Positions 32,011-43,335 of a DNA stretch of 64,000 nt are shown here, in pieces. The notes under the pieces were generated by a model. The model was given only the letters and a program-made list of their open reading frames with translations, made no database searches and was not told the origin of the DNA. Origin of the DNA: Linanthus parryae (Eukaryota > Streptophyta > Magnoliopsida > Ericales > Polemoniaceae); assembly GCA_023055425.1 (NCBI GenBank), contig JALGPY010000001.1, forward strand, positions 69,930,994 through 69,994,993. The letters run 5' to 3'. The position numbers and the translations under genes are program-made. The first letter of the stretch is position 1. Each line of letters opens with the position of its first letter.

Positions 32011-35000
32011 TCAAAGCAAATTCTTGATTAAGGAGTCTTGGGGCGCGAACTGCTCGCTCAGCCTCTCCACCTGTGCCACTTCTTGCTTCAGTAGCTCGCA
32101 TCTAGCATTCATCTCATGATACAGCTTCAGAGCTTCATCAACCTTTTGCTTCTGCTGCTCCACCTTCTGCATCTCGACTGCGAGATTCTGGTGACCGAGA
32201 TTCAAAGTCACGGCCGCGCGGATCAGCGTGACTCTGTCCTTAAGAAACTTAAAGCCCAGTCTGCCTTGGACTTTGGTCACGAGGTTCTGGCACATGCCAC
32301 ATAGCAGTTCAGCACTCTGGACCGAAATGGTCGCAGGCGTAGCCGCAGACAGCTGTTCCAGTATCCAAATGGCTTCAGTAAGGAACAGCCTCCTGTCAAA
32401 GGGCCCGATCTCCAGAGATCTCACAAACGAGCGAGGGTACCTGAGACGCATTCGGACCACCCAGTCTACGTCGGTTTGCTTCAAACCTGAGGAGATGTCA
32501 AAAATAAGTTATGATGTCAAAAGTTCGCAAGCGAATAATGTGACGCGCGAACAGTAAAGCTCTACTTACCAGTTCCTTCCAGAATCTCATGAAGAGAAGG
32601 AATGCGCGCTGCAGGGGCAGTTGAAGACTGTCCTCGCTCCATAGCTCTCCTATCAGCTGCGAGCTCTAATCTCTCGTAGTCGGGAGGAAGAATGTAGGCC
32701 GCGCCGGCTGCGACTACATTCCCAACCTGCGAGCCCCAAAAGCTCCACGCAGGAATGGGTGCCTCTGACTCAGTCATTGCCGGAGTCGAAGAGACGGCCG
32801 TAGTCGCTTGTTGAAGGACACTCTCGGATGCGGAAGCATTAGCAGCAGGTGTCCTTACCTCGTCAGCACTAGCATGGACATCTTCATCCATCAACACAGT
32901 GTCAGCTCCAGCATCGTCGGAAAGCTCGATGATGTCCTCACGAGGCACACCCGTGTGGTCAGCAGCTGCGACGGGCTTCTCGGTATGGGAGCTCGGAATT
33001 GGAACATAGGGCGCAGAAGGCTGACTTCCCTGCTCCAGCTCAGGTTCCTCAGCATGACCTGCGACATTAGAAACGATGATATGAGGTAACTTGCGCTATA
33101 AGTTATTCTGCTATCTTTACTAAAAGCTAAGAATAAGCACCTCCACGCGAAGGTGGGATTGGGTTATCTTCGTCATACACTAAGGACGTGGAACCATGCC
33201 CTATCAGTGTATCCTCACTAAGCAAGTCTGTAAGGGGAGCGTGACCTGGGATGCGAATAAACCAGTCATGACTTTGCCTCAAGTTGCTAAAGCCTAGTAC
33301 ATGCGTATCACTCAAATGATTACCTGAAGGTTCTCCGCATTTGTCTACTAACCAACGGCGAATGTCAGCCTTTGACACGCCATGCTTTAACGCACCCACA
33401 ATAACATCTCTATATGTTACTGCGAGATTGAAGATCTCACCTTTATCGCCGCCTGCGATTTCCTCGAAATCCGCTTGGACTTGCTCTAAGGCTGCTGCAT
33501 CCTCTCCGAGAACCTCATCTTCCTCCTCCGCATGAGGAGCCGCTTCTTCGGGAGGCTCGTCCTCCTCGACAGTTGGACGCGCTAAGTCGTCAACATGCCG
33601 CTCTTCGAGGCTCCGCTGCTTCACGCGCTCAAGCTCCTCTTCTTCCCGACGCCTTCTTCTCTCAGCAGCCTCCGCGGCTGTCTTACGGGACTCAGCCAGA
33701 ATGTCCTCGCTTATGGGATCATCTGGGATGCCAGAATGGACATCCCTCTTTTGCCTCTTGGCCGCGAGGCCGCCAGCGGTCTCATCATCATCGTCATCTG
33801 CGAATACACGAATGGTTTAAGGAAAAAGAAGTGCAAAGAAGTTACGATGACGGGAAATGAAGTGCGACGGAGGTACCTCCTAGTTCTTCCTCATGCATCA
33901 CAACTGTTGCTTCTTCTTCTTCATCACTTGCTTGGGGCTCCTGCCTCTCTTCCTCTCCTTCTTGATCGAAGGGAACAAAAGACTCAACTGCGAGCTCTTT
34001 TCGCGCTTTGCTGGGCATGCGACCTTTGCCTTTGTCCTTGATAGAAAGGGACCTCACTGAAGGAGAAGTTGGAGCACTTCTAGGGGAAGAAATGGTAATT
34101 CCCTTTTGCCTAGGTCTCTTCGCTCTTGGCGCCGCAGTCGCTGGAGGAGACGGGTCGTCTCCAGGAGGAGACGGAGCCGGAGGATTGTCTATCAGCGAGT
34201 CAGCAAAGACATTCATGACCGCGCGAACCTTTGTTTCAACCTCAGCGTCCATCCTCCATGAAAGCCGGAACGGCTGCTGTTGTCTTCTGGTGGCAACAAT
34301 AGTGTTGACCAGCGACTTGGAGCGATCACCAGCTGCGAATCTCCGCACATGACACTACAACAGTACAGTAAAAGTGTCAGCACAAGGAAATCGAGAAAAC
34401 TTAACTCATGCGAAGAAAAGTACTTACGTCGGCAAAAGCCTTGCTGTATCTGACGACTTGCGTGTCGCCCTTCTTGATTGCGGCGACCTGCTCCTTCAGA
34501 ATGAAATCAGGGCACAAATGGTTCTCACGGTCCCACAGTGAGTAGCAACCATACTCAGACTCGCTCAAGCTGCAATTGGGGCGAAACGGAAAAGAGTTTC
34601 TTTTGAGCAAGGGAGCCCTACCCGGTTGCGCCGCTGACTCCGTCTCAATCCTCGTTTGCTGGGCAGCCCAGTATGCGAGCCAGTTCTGGGAACAACCACC
34701 CTCGCGGGTACCCGCAGGCTGCTCGAAAGGAAGGTTGCTCATGAAAACCGTCTTGCACTCTTTTGTGAGCAAGCGCTTGTAGCAGCCTCTGACAATGGAC
34801 TGGGGCCAGATCGATGGGGCCACAGCGTCAAAACCAAACTGAGGAGAGACTCGAGTAGGGTCAACATCCACTGTAAGCTTTTCATACCTTGGCGCGAGCT
34901 CACGAATATGCTCCGCAAGGGCAGGAAGGGAACCTCGCAGGCACCAGCAAAAGAAATCGCGATAACGCTCATGGAAATGCGGCCCCTTCTCAAAAAGAAG

Positions 35001-36308
35001 TTCTTCTGAGAAGACCATACCTTTGGAGGGGTATAGCCTTGGAAACCATCTCACATTCTCGATGCGCGTGGCATAGGGCCTGGCAGTAAACTCCTTCCGT
35101 TTGTCGCATATCAAACTCCAAACGCACTTGGTGTTGCCTGTTCCGAACCATCTCGCAGCTCTTCCGCTGTTGCGCGCTTCTGTCTCGCCTGGGGAGCACC
35201 ACTTATCAAGTTGGAGAGCAGTTGGGGCATAAGACGGCCAGCGCTCGAAAACCCACATTGTCAAGAAGGAAATATTGACAAAGGTCAAAACATCGAGGCG
35301 GCCACGCGACTCTCTCATAGCCAGAACCAGCTGATCGAGCCTATAATACAGCGTGCCCAAAACCAAGGGTCCAAGTGCAACTCTCTGGCCAAGGGCGAGC
35401 CTCACAGCAAGTGGCAACACATGGTAGAAAACCCCATCGTGGGGGTGACCATCGATCAGGTACCTCGACAGCCAAGCACAGAGAAAAGCACAGAGGGTCA
35501 GGTGATAACCCTTGCCCTCTACGAAATTTTCGGCTTCTGGGTCCTCACTCAGAAGTTTCTTAGTGATGCTGCTGTTCGCATAGTCTCGGAAGAAGTACTG
35601 CAACCATTTGTTCCAGGTATTTTTCGCAGACGTATCCACCAGCTGCCAGTTCGGAAGGGGCTTTGTAGTGGTCCACCGAGTGGAGATTTTCTTCACTTCA
35701 GCTAAGCATGCCTCCATCTGCGTATACAAAGCAATTTCCGCAGATGTCCTCAAGGGACTCAGAGGGTCCACTTCACCCATGGGGGAAAGCTCGTACAGCA
35801 TTTGCACGTCCTCGAGCGTGGGGGCAGCCTCGAACTCAGCAAAATGGAATGTGTGAGTCGCAGGCGAGTAACGGGACAGAAGGTCTAGAAGCATGGATTG
35901 ATCCAGCTTCACGGCAGCACCCTTCATAGCACGGATAGCAAAATACACGCCGGCTTCGCTAAGAGTCTCGGCATGATGTTCCAACACATGGTCAATCCAC
36001 TCATCCATATAGTCCAATTTCTGGACGAACGCCTGAGTAGAAATCGCAGTATACGGGAAGTGTCCGTTCTCGATCCCCAATCGAACTACATCCTCGGAAC
36101 CAACCCACTCGAGCAGGGCTGAGTTAACTGGGCGAGTCAACGTCAGCAATCGCTCAACGGGAACAGGATCAGGCATTCTCTTCACCTTTATCCTCGCATG
36201 GTAGAAATCTTTGCCGCCTAAGAAGGGGGCTTTTCGCCACAAGGCCTGCGGAAGGTCGGGTATCTCTTCATCTTCCTTGACGGGTCTGGTTACTCTTGTC
36301 TTGGCCAT
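32011..36308 (-). CDS. Antisense five-exon gene in Tat element E, plant mobile domain-like protein
   Basis: Exons on the minus strand: 36308-34428, 34354-33877, 33797-33141, 33058-32570, 32486-32011 (stop). Every intron (73, 79, 82 and 83 bp) starts GT and ends AG (donors GTAAGT, GTACCT, GTGCTT, GTAAGT). Exon lengths total 3,981 nt, a multiple of 3, giving ~1,326 aa without a stop. Exon 1 resembles the plant mobile domain (PMD) of MAIN-like proteins: HTFHFAEFEAAPTLEDVQML, GYHLTLCAFLCAWLSRYL, LPLAVRLALGQRVALGPLVL, MWVFERWP. Exons 2-4 are acidic and P/S-rich with basic clusters (RAKRPRQK, AAKRQKRD, ERRRRREEEE) that could be nuclear signals. Exon 5 ends in a predicted coiled coil (~residues 1260-1315). 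The first ATG is 36308; a pyrimidine tract ending TTTCGCAG just before it could be the acceptor of a 5'-UTR intron. Its role in the element is unknown. Confidence 0.82.
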
Positions 36309-36350
36309 TCCTGCGAAAGAGCAAGAAAAAAGGGGGGAGAAATACCACAC

Positions 36351-36998
36351 TTCAGTTTGAATTTTGGGAATTCAAGATCTATGCGAAGGAAAACGAACAG
36401 TTCCGGTTATCGATTTCAGAAATTGGGGAGTTGCAAGATCCAATATTGCTGAAAGATTACAACGAAGCGGGTCCAAAGACCAAAACCTTTTCACAAATCC
36501 CACGGGTTTACAGATTCAACGCAGTTCAAGGCAAACACTGGTATCTTAAATCAAAAGTAAACGAGGCCAACCTTGTTTTCTTGAAGTTTGCTTGGATACG
36601 CACAATTGAAGAACACGGATTGCAGTTCTGAACTGGTGATTGATTATCTGGATCTGCTCTCGAAGATCTCCGGGTACCATTCACTTTAAGAGGAAAAAGT
36701 AATGCTTTGCAATAATGGGAGATACAAGGTATTTATCCAAAACAATGAAGGGTTGCGTCCTTTCGATGGTCGAATCGCAACCGTCACCGTCGAATCGCGC
36801 AATCACAGGACAAGCTGACGTCACGCCTAAAACCCTAAAGGTCAGACGGCACGACTCTAGGGGTTTTAGGTCATAATGATACGCACGGGGGCTGAACTTG
36901 CCCGTATTTGAATTGGTGCGTGGCGGCGACGCGTATGTTGGTTTCCGCGCATGGAAGACTATACGGCTATGAATCTTCACGCGCAGAAAGGGGGCTAA
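36351..36998 (+). other. Region between antisense gene start and 3' LTR, with polypurine tract
   Basis: No CDS supported. The promoter of the antisense gene should lie here or in the LTR; a TATA-like GGATAAATACC on the minus strand (~36727-36737) is a weak candidate. The polypurine tract CAGAAAGGGGGCTAA (36984-36998) abuts the 3' LTR and primes plus-strand synthesis. Confidence 0.6.
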
Positions 36999-37624
36999 TG
37001 TAGATACTGCTTTCTGACATGACAGATCTCGGCCACGTGGCGGCCATCCAGCACACCATATTGTGCTCCACACACACAGGATCACCAGCCGAGCTGATCC
37101 ATGTGGGGGCTGCGAGACAGAGCCCTCGCATACCACTGCACGGGACTTGTAGGGACTTAGTGGTTTGGAGGCTAGAGTAAGCCCTGTCGCGTGCGAGCCA
37201 AGCCCGCACGCGACCTTTAGTAACTGTTTTGAGAGATTTATGGCACGAGCTCCATAAACCCGGTCAATCCGGTCAAACCCGGTCAACCTCGTAACGGTTC
37301 CGGTATTCGCGCACCACGTGCTCTAACGGTTCCTATATACTCGGACGGACGTGCCGTTATGGTTAAGCTAATTAAGCCGCCATTAATGGGCGCATTAACC
37401 ACACTACAACGGTCACGTTCTCCAGTATATATAGACCGTCAACCTTTCCATACAAAGGAGAACACACTGCCATACGCGGAAGCTCTGCCAAACCTCTGTC
37501 TCTCTCTCAGACATTGCTACTGACTTACTCTCTCCCTACACACACCCCTATTCTTCCTGTGCGATCCTTGATCCACTACACACAGTGCACACGGAGGTCT
37601 CCCCGCCGGAATCTCTTGTGCACA
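36999..37624 (+). repeat. Element E 3' LTR
   Basis: 626 bp, same as the 5' LTR apart from two substitutions seen. Followed by TSD CTTGG. Confidence 0.93.
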
Positions 37625-37629
37625 CTTGG

Positions 37630-37912
37630 TTTGTCATGATTTTGTTGCGATGGCACTAGCAAGTAATGTACAATTGTTTAAGTAAGAGGTTGGACGCAAC
37701 TAGGTGATTTTAATATAATTAAAAGCCTAGAGGCAACCAATTGGGATTATTCATGGGATGGATAAATAAGGAGTTATTTGGCCAATTGAACCAAGAGTTG
37801 CATAATGATGTAATTGGAATTGTCCCTACCTAAATAACTAATTTTGGGTGACTTGCCAAAGAAAGCTCAAAAGAAGTGAAATAGGGATCTTGACACCCAC
37901 TAGAAACGACTG
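37630..37912 (+). other. Angela-like leader, continuation
   Basis: Resumes the leader interrupted at 22171. No gene. Confidence 0.65.
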
Positions 37913-38500
37913 TAACACCCCCAAAACGACCAAAACGAAAGCCCGGGGATGTCACTCCGTACCCGAGATTAAACCCGAATACAAGGAGATTTTATAACAG
38001 AATATCCAACCCAAAATCCATAAAATAATTAATTAAAACTTTAAAACTTGTCTCGCGACAAACATGGGCATTTATTCCAATCTAAAATTCAACTACTAAA
38101 TAAAACGATTCTAGATGTGAAATTTAATATACCAAAATGACGTGTCTCGATTTCCCCCAAAAGTCATGCTTCCACCTAAACCTGTGGTGCAGAAACAAAA
38201 AGAAACACCACAGTTTCCAAAGTCAGCGGAAATACTGAGTAAGCAACATCCAAGCATGTAAATAGATTATGAAGCATTCTAAAAACGACACATGAGTTTG
38301 AAGAGTAAAGTATTTGAGTAAGAGTATAAGTATGAAATAAGAATTCACAAATCTTTTCATTTATCACTTCACTTGTGGGGAAACATTCCCGAACTCTTTT
38401 CACTTTAGTATCTCCATTGGAGAAACATTCTCAAACTTCCTCATTTGTCCAATCGGGACTTCCAATTCTCAATCATAAAGGTCCATCATTCAGAAAACAT
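37913..38500 (+). mobile_element. Del/Tekay-like LTR fragment
   Basis: Starts TGTAACACCCCC, the usual beginning of Del/Tekay LTRs, and shares layout with 2496-2950 (paired 'gtggt...caccac' arms at 38181-38210, then 'actgagtaa'). Its right boundary is uncertain; Angela-like leader sequence has resumed by about 38570. Confidence 0.45.
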
Positions 38501-38659
38501 ATATTACCATGTTATATAATGATATTTTCCGCATTAATATTGAGGGTTTAATCCGAAAAAAATAGTGGGAGCTATATTTAATAATCTAGCCATTATTAAA
38601 TGTAGTTATTTGTTCACGAAATACTAAAACTTGTATATTTCTCATTTTGTAAAATTCCA

Positions 38660-40171
38660 ATGGCAAACAACTCATGTTGTTCATCCCACTCCATACATTC
38701 CGTCCTTGAGAAGGACAAGCTTTCTGGAACCAACTTTCAAGACTGGTACAGGAACTTGAGAATCGTTCTCAAGCAGGAAAAGAAAGTGTACACTCTAGAG
38801 GAAGAAGTTCCTGAGGGTTGACGCCGGGTTAAACCCTAAGCAAGGGATCACAGCGGAATCAACAATGAAAAGGTTAGAGAAAACTAGGGCACAAAGCTCT
38901 CTAGAATTTATAAGTAAATAATATCAAAGTCTGCTAAAATTTACCCACAAGCCGGTATAAATAGCTGAAAACCTAATTTTTCCAAAACAAGCGAAATTAC
39001 AAAACTGGCCCAAAGCTACTGGCCTTATTGAAAATAACGCGTAAATGATAGTTTGATCCAAATCGGGCTAAATAAAGAGGTCAAAATGCGAAAAAGGAAA
39101 AAGCTACCAAAAATAGCATAAAACATCATCGAAGTCTCCGTTGACTGGTCAAAAGTCCGTTTTTGGGGCTGAAATCTAGCGTGACGGGGTTTCACCCCTG
39201 ACTTTCGTGTAGGCCTCGCCGAGAGCTTTCCGAAAACATGTTATAATAGGCATTCTGCTCCCTGTTGCTCAAGTTACGCCCAAAACAGTGTGGCATGACC
39301 AAAAGTGACCATCTCGCACTTCTCTTGCGCCTGTCTTCCATGTTGTGATAGTGAAGTGCGAGATTAGTCGCGTCTGACAGCTCGGCCTCGTCTGGTTAAT
39401 CTGCTCCTGCATCATGAAGTGCGAGATTAGTCGAATCTGGTTCATCTGCTCCTGCATCAAGGGTCCAGAAAATAATACCCCTGCAGCCTTAAAGGCGCAT
39501 CGTAAGTCCATTAACGATGCTAATGATGCGGCATTCCTAATGCTTTGCACCATGTCCTCTGAGCTCCATAAGCAACATGAGAACATGGATGCATACGATA
39601 TGATCGCACACTTTAAGCAGATCTTTCAAGAGCAGGCTAGGGTTCAGAGGTATGAAGTTTCCAAGGAATTGTTCAAGTGTCATCTGTCAGAGCGAAATCC
39701 AGTGGGACCTCATGTACTCCGAATGATCGGGTACTTGGAGATTCTTGATGGAATGGGGTTTCCGGTGGGTCAAGAGTTGGCCAGAAATCTCGTTTTTGCA
39801 ATCGTTGCCTGAGATTATGGACAGTTCATCATGAACCACAACATGAACGAGATCGTGAAACGTCTGCCAGATCTACTCAATATGTTGAGGAAAACTGGAC
39901 AAAGCATCAACAAAGGAAAGGCAAAGCCATAATGCTGGTGCAGAAAGGGAAAGGCAAAACTTTTGCTTCTACCTCCAAAGGAAAAGGCAAGGCAGTTGAT
40001 AAATCCAAGGAATTTGCTCTTAAGCCTGTTGGTGGCGTTGCCAAGGTCGTGACTAAGGGTGATTGTCACTGCTGCAGTCAGCATGGACACTGGAAGAGGA
40101 ACTGCTCAAAGTATCTGGAGGATAAAAGGCTTGGAATAGTGATTCCACCACCACCAGTTTTTTATTTATAG
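38660..40171 (+). pseudogene. gag: Angela-like gag remnant (interrupted by solo LTR)
   Basis: ATG at 38660 opens MANNSCCSSHSIHSVLEKDKLSG, NFQDWYRNLRIVLKQEKKVY, an Angela/BARE-type Copia capsid. It breaks after codon 53 at the solo LTR (38819-39459) and resumes in the same frame at 39465 (PENNTPAALKAHRK, LMLCTMSSELHKQHENMDAYDMIAHFKQIFQEQARVQRYE). A stop at 39810-39812 and frame changes follow. A zinc knuckle CHCCSQHGHWKRNC lies near 40065-40105. It is the capsid/nucleocapsid of the host Copia element and is non-functional. Confidence 0.88.
38819..39459 (+). mobile_element. Solo LTR (641 bp) in Angela-like gag
   Basis: Begins TGACGCCGGGTT, ends CTGCATCA, and is flanked by perfect 5-bp AGGGT copies (38814-38818, 39460-39464). 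It holds no gag, pol, primer site or internal LTR pair. A TATAAATAG box at 38956-38964 suggests plus orientation. The last ~100 bp contain a tandem duplication: 'gaagtgcgagattagtcg' occurs twice, each followed by 'atctgctcctgcatca'. Family unknown. Confidence 0.8.
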
Positions 40172-40319
40172 ATGTCAATAGAACTTTCTCTTCATCTTGG
40201 GTATTGGATATTCGATGTGGAACTCACATTTGTCGAAATGTGCAGGATCTAAAGAGTAGTAGAAGATTGACAAAAGGGGAGATAGATCTGCGTGTTGGGA
40301 ATGGAGTAAAGGTTGCTGC

Positions 40320-41695
40320 TTGGCTGTAGGCGTGTACGAGTTGTCTCTTCCTTCAAGATTAGTTTTAGAATTAAATAATTGCTATTTTGTGTCTGCTATG
40401 AGGAGAAACATTATTTCTATTTTTTGTTTGGACAAGAAAGGTTTTACTATTTCAAAAAAGGACAATTGTAGGTCCATTTATTTTGATAGTATTCACTATT
40501 GTAGTGTGCAATTATTTAATGAATTATATATCCTTAATCTAAATAATCCTGTCTATAACATAAATACCAAGAGGATTAAAATGAATGATTTAAATCCTGC
40601 TTATCTATGGCACTATCGTTTAGGCCATATAAACGAGAAACGTGTTTCTAGACTCCATAAGGATGGATTACTAGACTCATTTGATTTTGAATCATATGAG
40701 ACATGTGAGGATTGTTTATTGGAAAAAAATGACAAAGTCCCCTTTCAATAAGAAAGGAGAGAGGACTAGTGAGCAATTGGTGCTCGTGCATACTGATGTG
40801 TGTGGGCCATTTGCCACGCCTGTCAGGGGTGGTTATGTCTACTTCATTACGTTTACTGATGATTTTGGTAGATATGGATTTGTATACCTTATGAAGGCCA
40901 AATCCGAATCTTTTGAAAAGTTCAAAGAATTCAAGAATGAAGTAGAGATGCAACTTGGCAAAAGTATCAAGGCTCTACAATCGGATCGTGGAGTAGAATA
41001 CTTGAGCCACAAGTTTGACGACTATCTTAGAGAGTGTGGGATAATATCCCAACTCACTCCACCCGGAATGCCAAAATGGAATGGCGTGTCCGAGAGGAGG
41101 AATCGAACACTTTTGGACATGGTTCGATCTACGATGTGTCAAACTTATCTTCTATTATCATTTTGGGGCTACGCTCCATTGTGTGCAACTTTCATCATTT
41201 ACCGTCTTCCATCCAAATCGGTCGTGAAGACTCCATATATGATGTGGAGTGGGAGGCGTCCCAAATAGTTCTTCATGAAGATTTGGGGCTGCGATGTCTA
41301 TGTATAATCAGACAAGCTCGGGCCTAAGTCGGATAAGTGTAAGTTTGTGGGATACCCTAAGGAAACTAAGGGATATTACTTCTACAATCCAAATGAGAAC
41401 AAAGTGTTTTTTGCTCGATCCGCCGTGTTTCTAGAAAGAGATATTTTTTCTAAAGAAGCAAGTGGGAGGACTGTAGAACTTGAAGAAATTCAAGAACCAA
41501 TGATCATACTATGGAACATAAACAGGAACCACAAAATGTTGTGGAAGAACCTGTTCAAGTAACACAAGAACTTTGTAGGTCGACCAGAGTGCGCCAGGAG
41601 CCAGAGAGGTATGGATTTCTAATGACTGAATCAGGCGACACGTTACTCATAGATGATGAGCCTAATACCTATGGAGAGGCCATGAAAAGGACAGA
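40320..41695 (+). pseudogene. pol: Angela-like pol remnant: integrase region
   Basis: Frames at 40320-40751, 40681-41268 and 41347-41720 carry a Copia pre-integrase zinc-binding segment (LWHYRLGHINEKR, CEDCLLEK), then the integrase core with VHTDVCGPF, LQSDRGVEY and WNGVSERRNR for the D, D, E triad, then the C-terminal KFVGYPKETKGYYFYNP and the spacer STRVRQEPERYGFL. Protease is not recognisable at 40180-40320. Stops and shifts separate the frames. The spacer before RT is cut at 41695 by Athila B. Confidence 0.85.
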
Positions 41696-43297
41696 TGATG
41701 CGATCTCTGCAAGTGTATAGTTATCGCTCTAGTAATAAATGTGGAAGATAGGGTTGTCGAATCCCAAAGGACTTGTTGTGAATCAATTATGATGATTAAC
41801 TTCTTGTGGGAAAACAATTTGAGTTTTCTAATAACTAAGAAAAATAAATAAGAATGCAATTATTTATAAAGTGAGTAAAGTAATGAAACAAATATCAGGA
41901 TTTTCTCTAGGTTCACTAAGTTTCCACCGTTAACAAATTACGTTCTGAAACACAGATGATGATTTAATTTTCCAAACGAGCAATAATGCTAACCGAGTTA
42001 CCAAGCTAGCTTTCTATGTCTATGTCAAATTACAACCGATTTACCAAGTTCTAATTCCCTAAAACATATAATGACGATCATCTAATTCTACTCAACGTTC
42101 ACAGTCGGTGGTTGGTTTTTCTAACCTATGACTATATGCTTAATTCAATTATCCGGGTAATTCGTTGCTTTCAATAACCAGTTACCTATTATTTTCCTAC
42201 TGCAACGTCTCACAATAGCAAGATAGATTAAGAGCATGAATTAAACATAGCAAACAAGAACATCATCAATTAAGTTTAAGAAAAACGTGAATCAAACTCA
42301 TAATTTGCCAAAAACGGCTTCAAACCCTAGCTACCATTGACAAATCCTGATATCAAACTTAGCTACTGCTATACATGATCAACAATGACAAGTTTACATT
42401 TATCATGATAAAAACCAATGAAAAAGATAGAGAAGAGAGATCAGACGATGGAATCTCGCTCTCACGAAGAATTCCAAGCTCCAAGCCTTCCTCCAACGTG
42501 TTATTCCTTGTCTCCCGCAGCCTAATCTGCCTCTAGATCCTAAAAAACGTGATGTATAGGGCTGGGCACAATTTTTAATGTATGGCTGAATTTGCAATTC
42601 AGCCCCTCTAGTTTGCAATTTTCAAACATATTCATATCTGGTCATACACGGGCCTTTTCTCCCTCATCCGGACTTCGGTTTGGGCCTATCTTATATCGTT
42701 GGAAAGCCATTAATGTCTACTTTCTAATGGCGTAGGCCTTGATCCAAAATTTTATATGTAACTCCAGATACATTCCAAAGAGTGCACACTGGTCCATTGA
42801 ACTTTTCTAGGTTTTCTTTGTTTTTGCGTCGTCTTTGCCGGACCATAACTCTCTCGTCCGGCCTTTGATTGAGCTCCGTGACCTGCCGTTGGAAAGCTAT
42901 TTGAGTCTACTTTCATTTGGCTTCGTTATCACTATAGCAGGTCGTGTAGAATTCAAGATATCATCAAAATAGTGAAGGTTGGTCACTTTTTCTCCTCTAA
43001 TTTCTCTTATCTTCATTCTTCTTGACTTCCGAAGCTCGTTTCTTCTATCCAAATGCTCATCACGTGTATTATTCCTGCAAACACAACACGAACACACCCG
43101 CGAAGATCAAATGTGATAAAATACATCAAATCACACGTAAAGCAATGCAAGAAACGCACGGACTTTACATTTAAGCTCTAAACATCATTTATGCTCCTTT
43201 TCTCAAATTTTGGCTTGAAACTCATCACTTTGCACTGAAACGCACACAAATTAGCGGTGAAGCTGTATAGATTATAAATCCAACTACAGAGTTATCA
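41696..43297 (-). repeat. Athila B 3' LTR
   Basis: 1,602 bp. The 3' LTR with respect to the element. Unlike Athila A, C and the 13504 LTR, I see no palindrome cluster in it. Confidence 0.88.
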
Positions 43298-43335
43298 AAT
43301 ACCCCCACACTTGCCATTTGCGCGTCCCGAGCAAA
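43298..43335 (-). promoter_or_regulatory. Polypurine tract and hairpin before Athila B 3' LTR
   Basis: On the minus strand TTTGCTCGGGACGCGCAAA (43317-43335; one mismatch in the stem) is followed by AAGTGTGGGGGTATT and then the LTR. Confidence 0.7.

Larger units (their letters stand above)
22172..37624 (+). mobile_element. Element E: complete Tat-lineage Ty3/Gypsy retrotransposon
   Basis: 15,453 bp with 626-bp LTRs (22172-22797 and 36999-37624) and a perfect TSD CTTGG (22167-22171, 37625-37629). I found only two differences between the LTRs (22571/37398-type G/C change in 'atgggagcatt', and 'cacggtg'/'cacagtg'), so insertion is recent. Order on the plus strand: primer site, gag-pro, pol with two RNase H regions (the hallmark of Tat), a 54-bp tandem array and a polypurine tract; on the minus strand, a five-exon gene between the array and the 3' LTR. 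Size, dual RNase H, 3' tandem repeats and an antisense gene all match what is known of the Tat group (Ogre/Retand-like). It sits in the leader of the Angela-like element. Confidence 0.95.
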
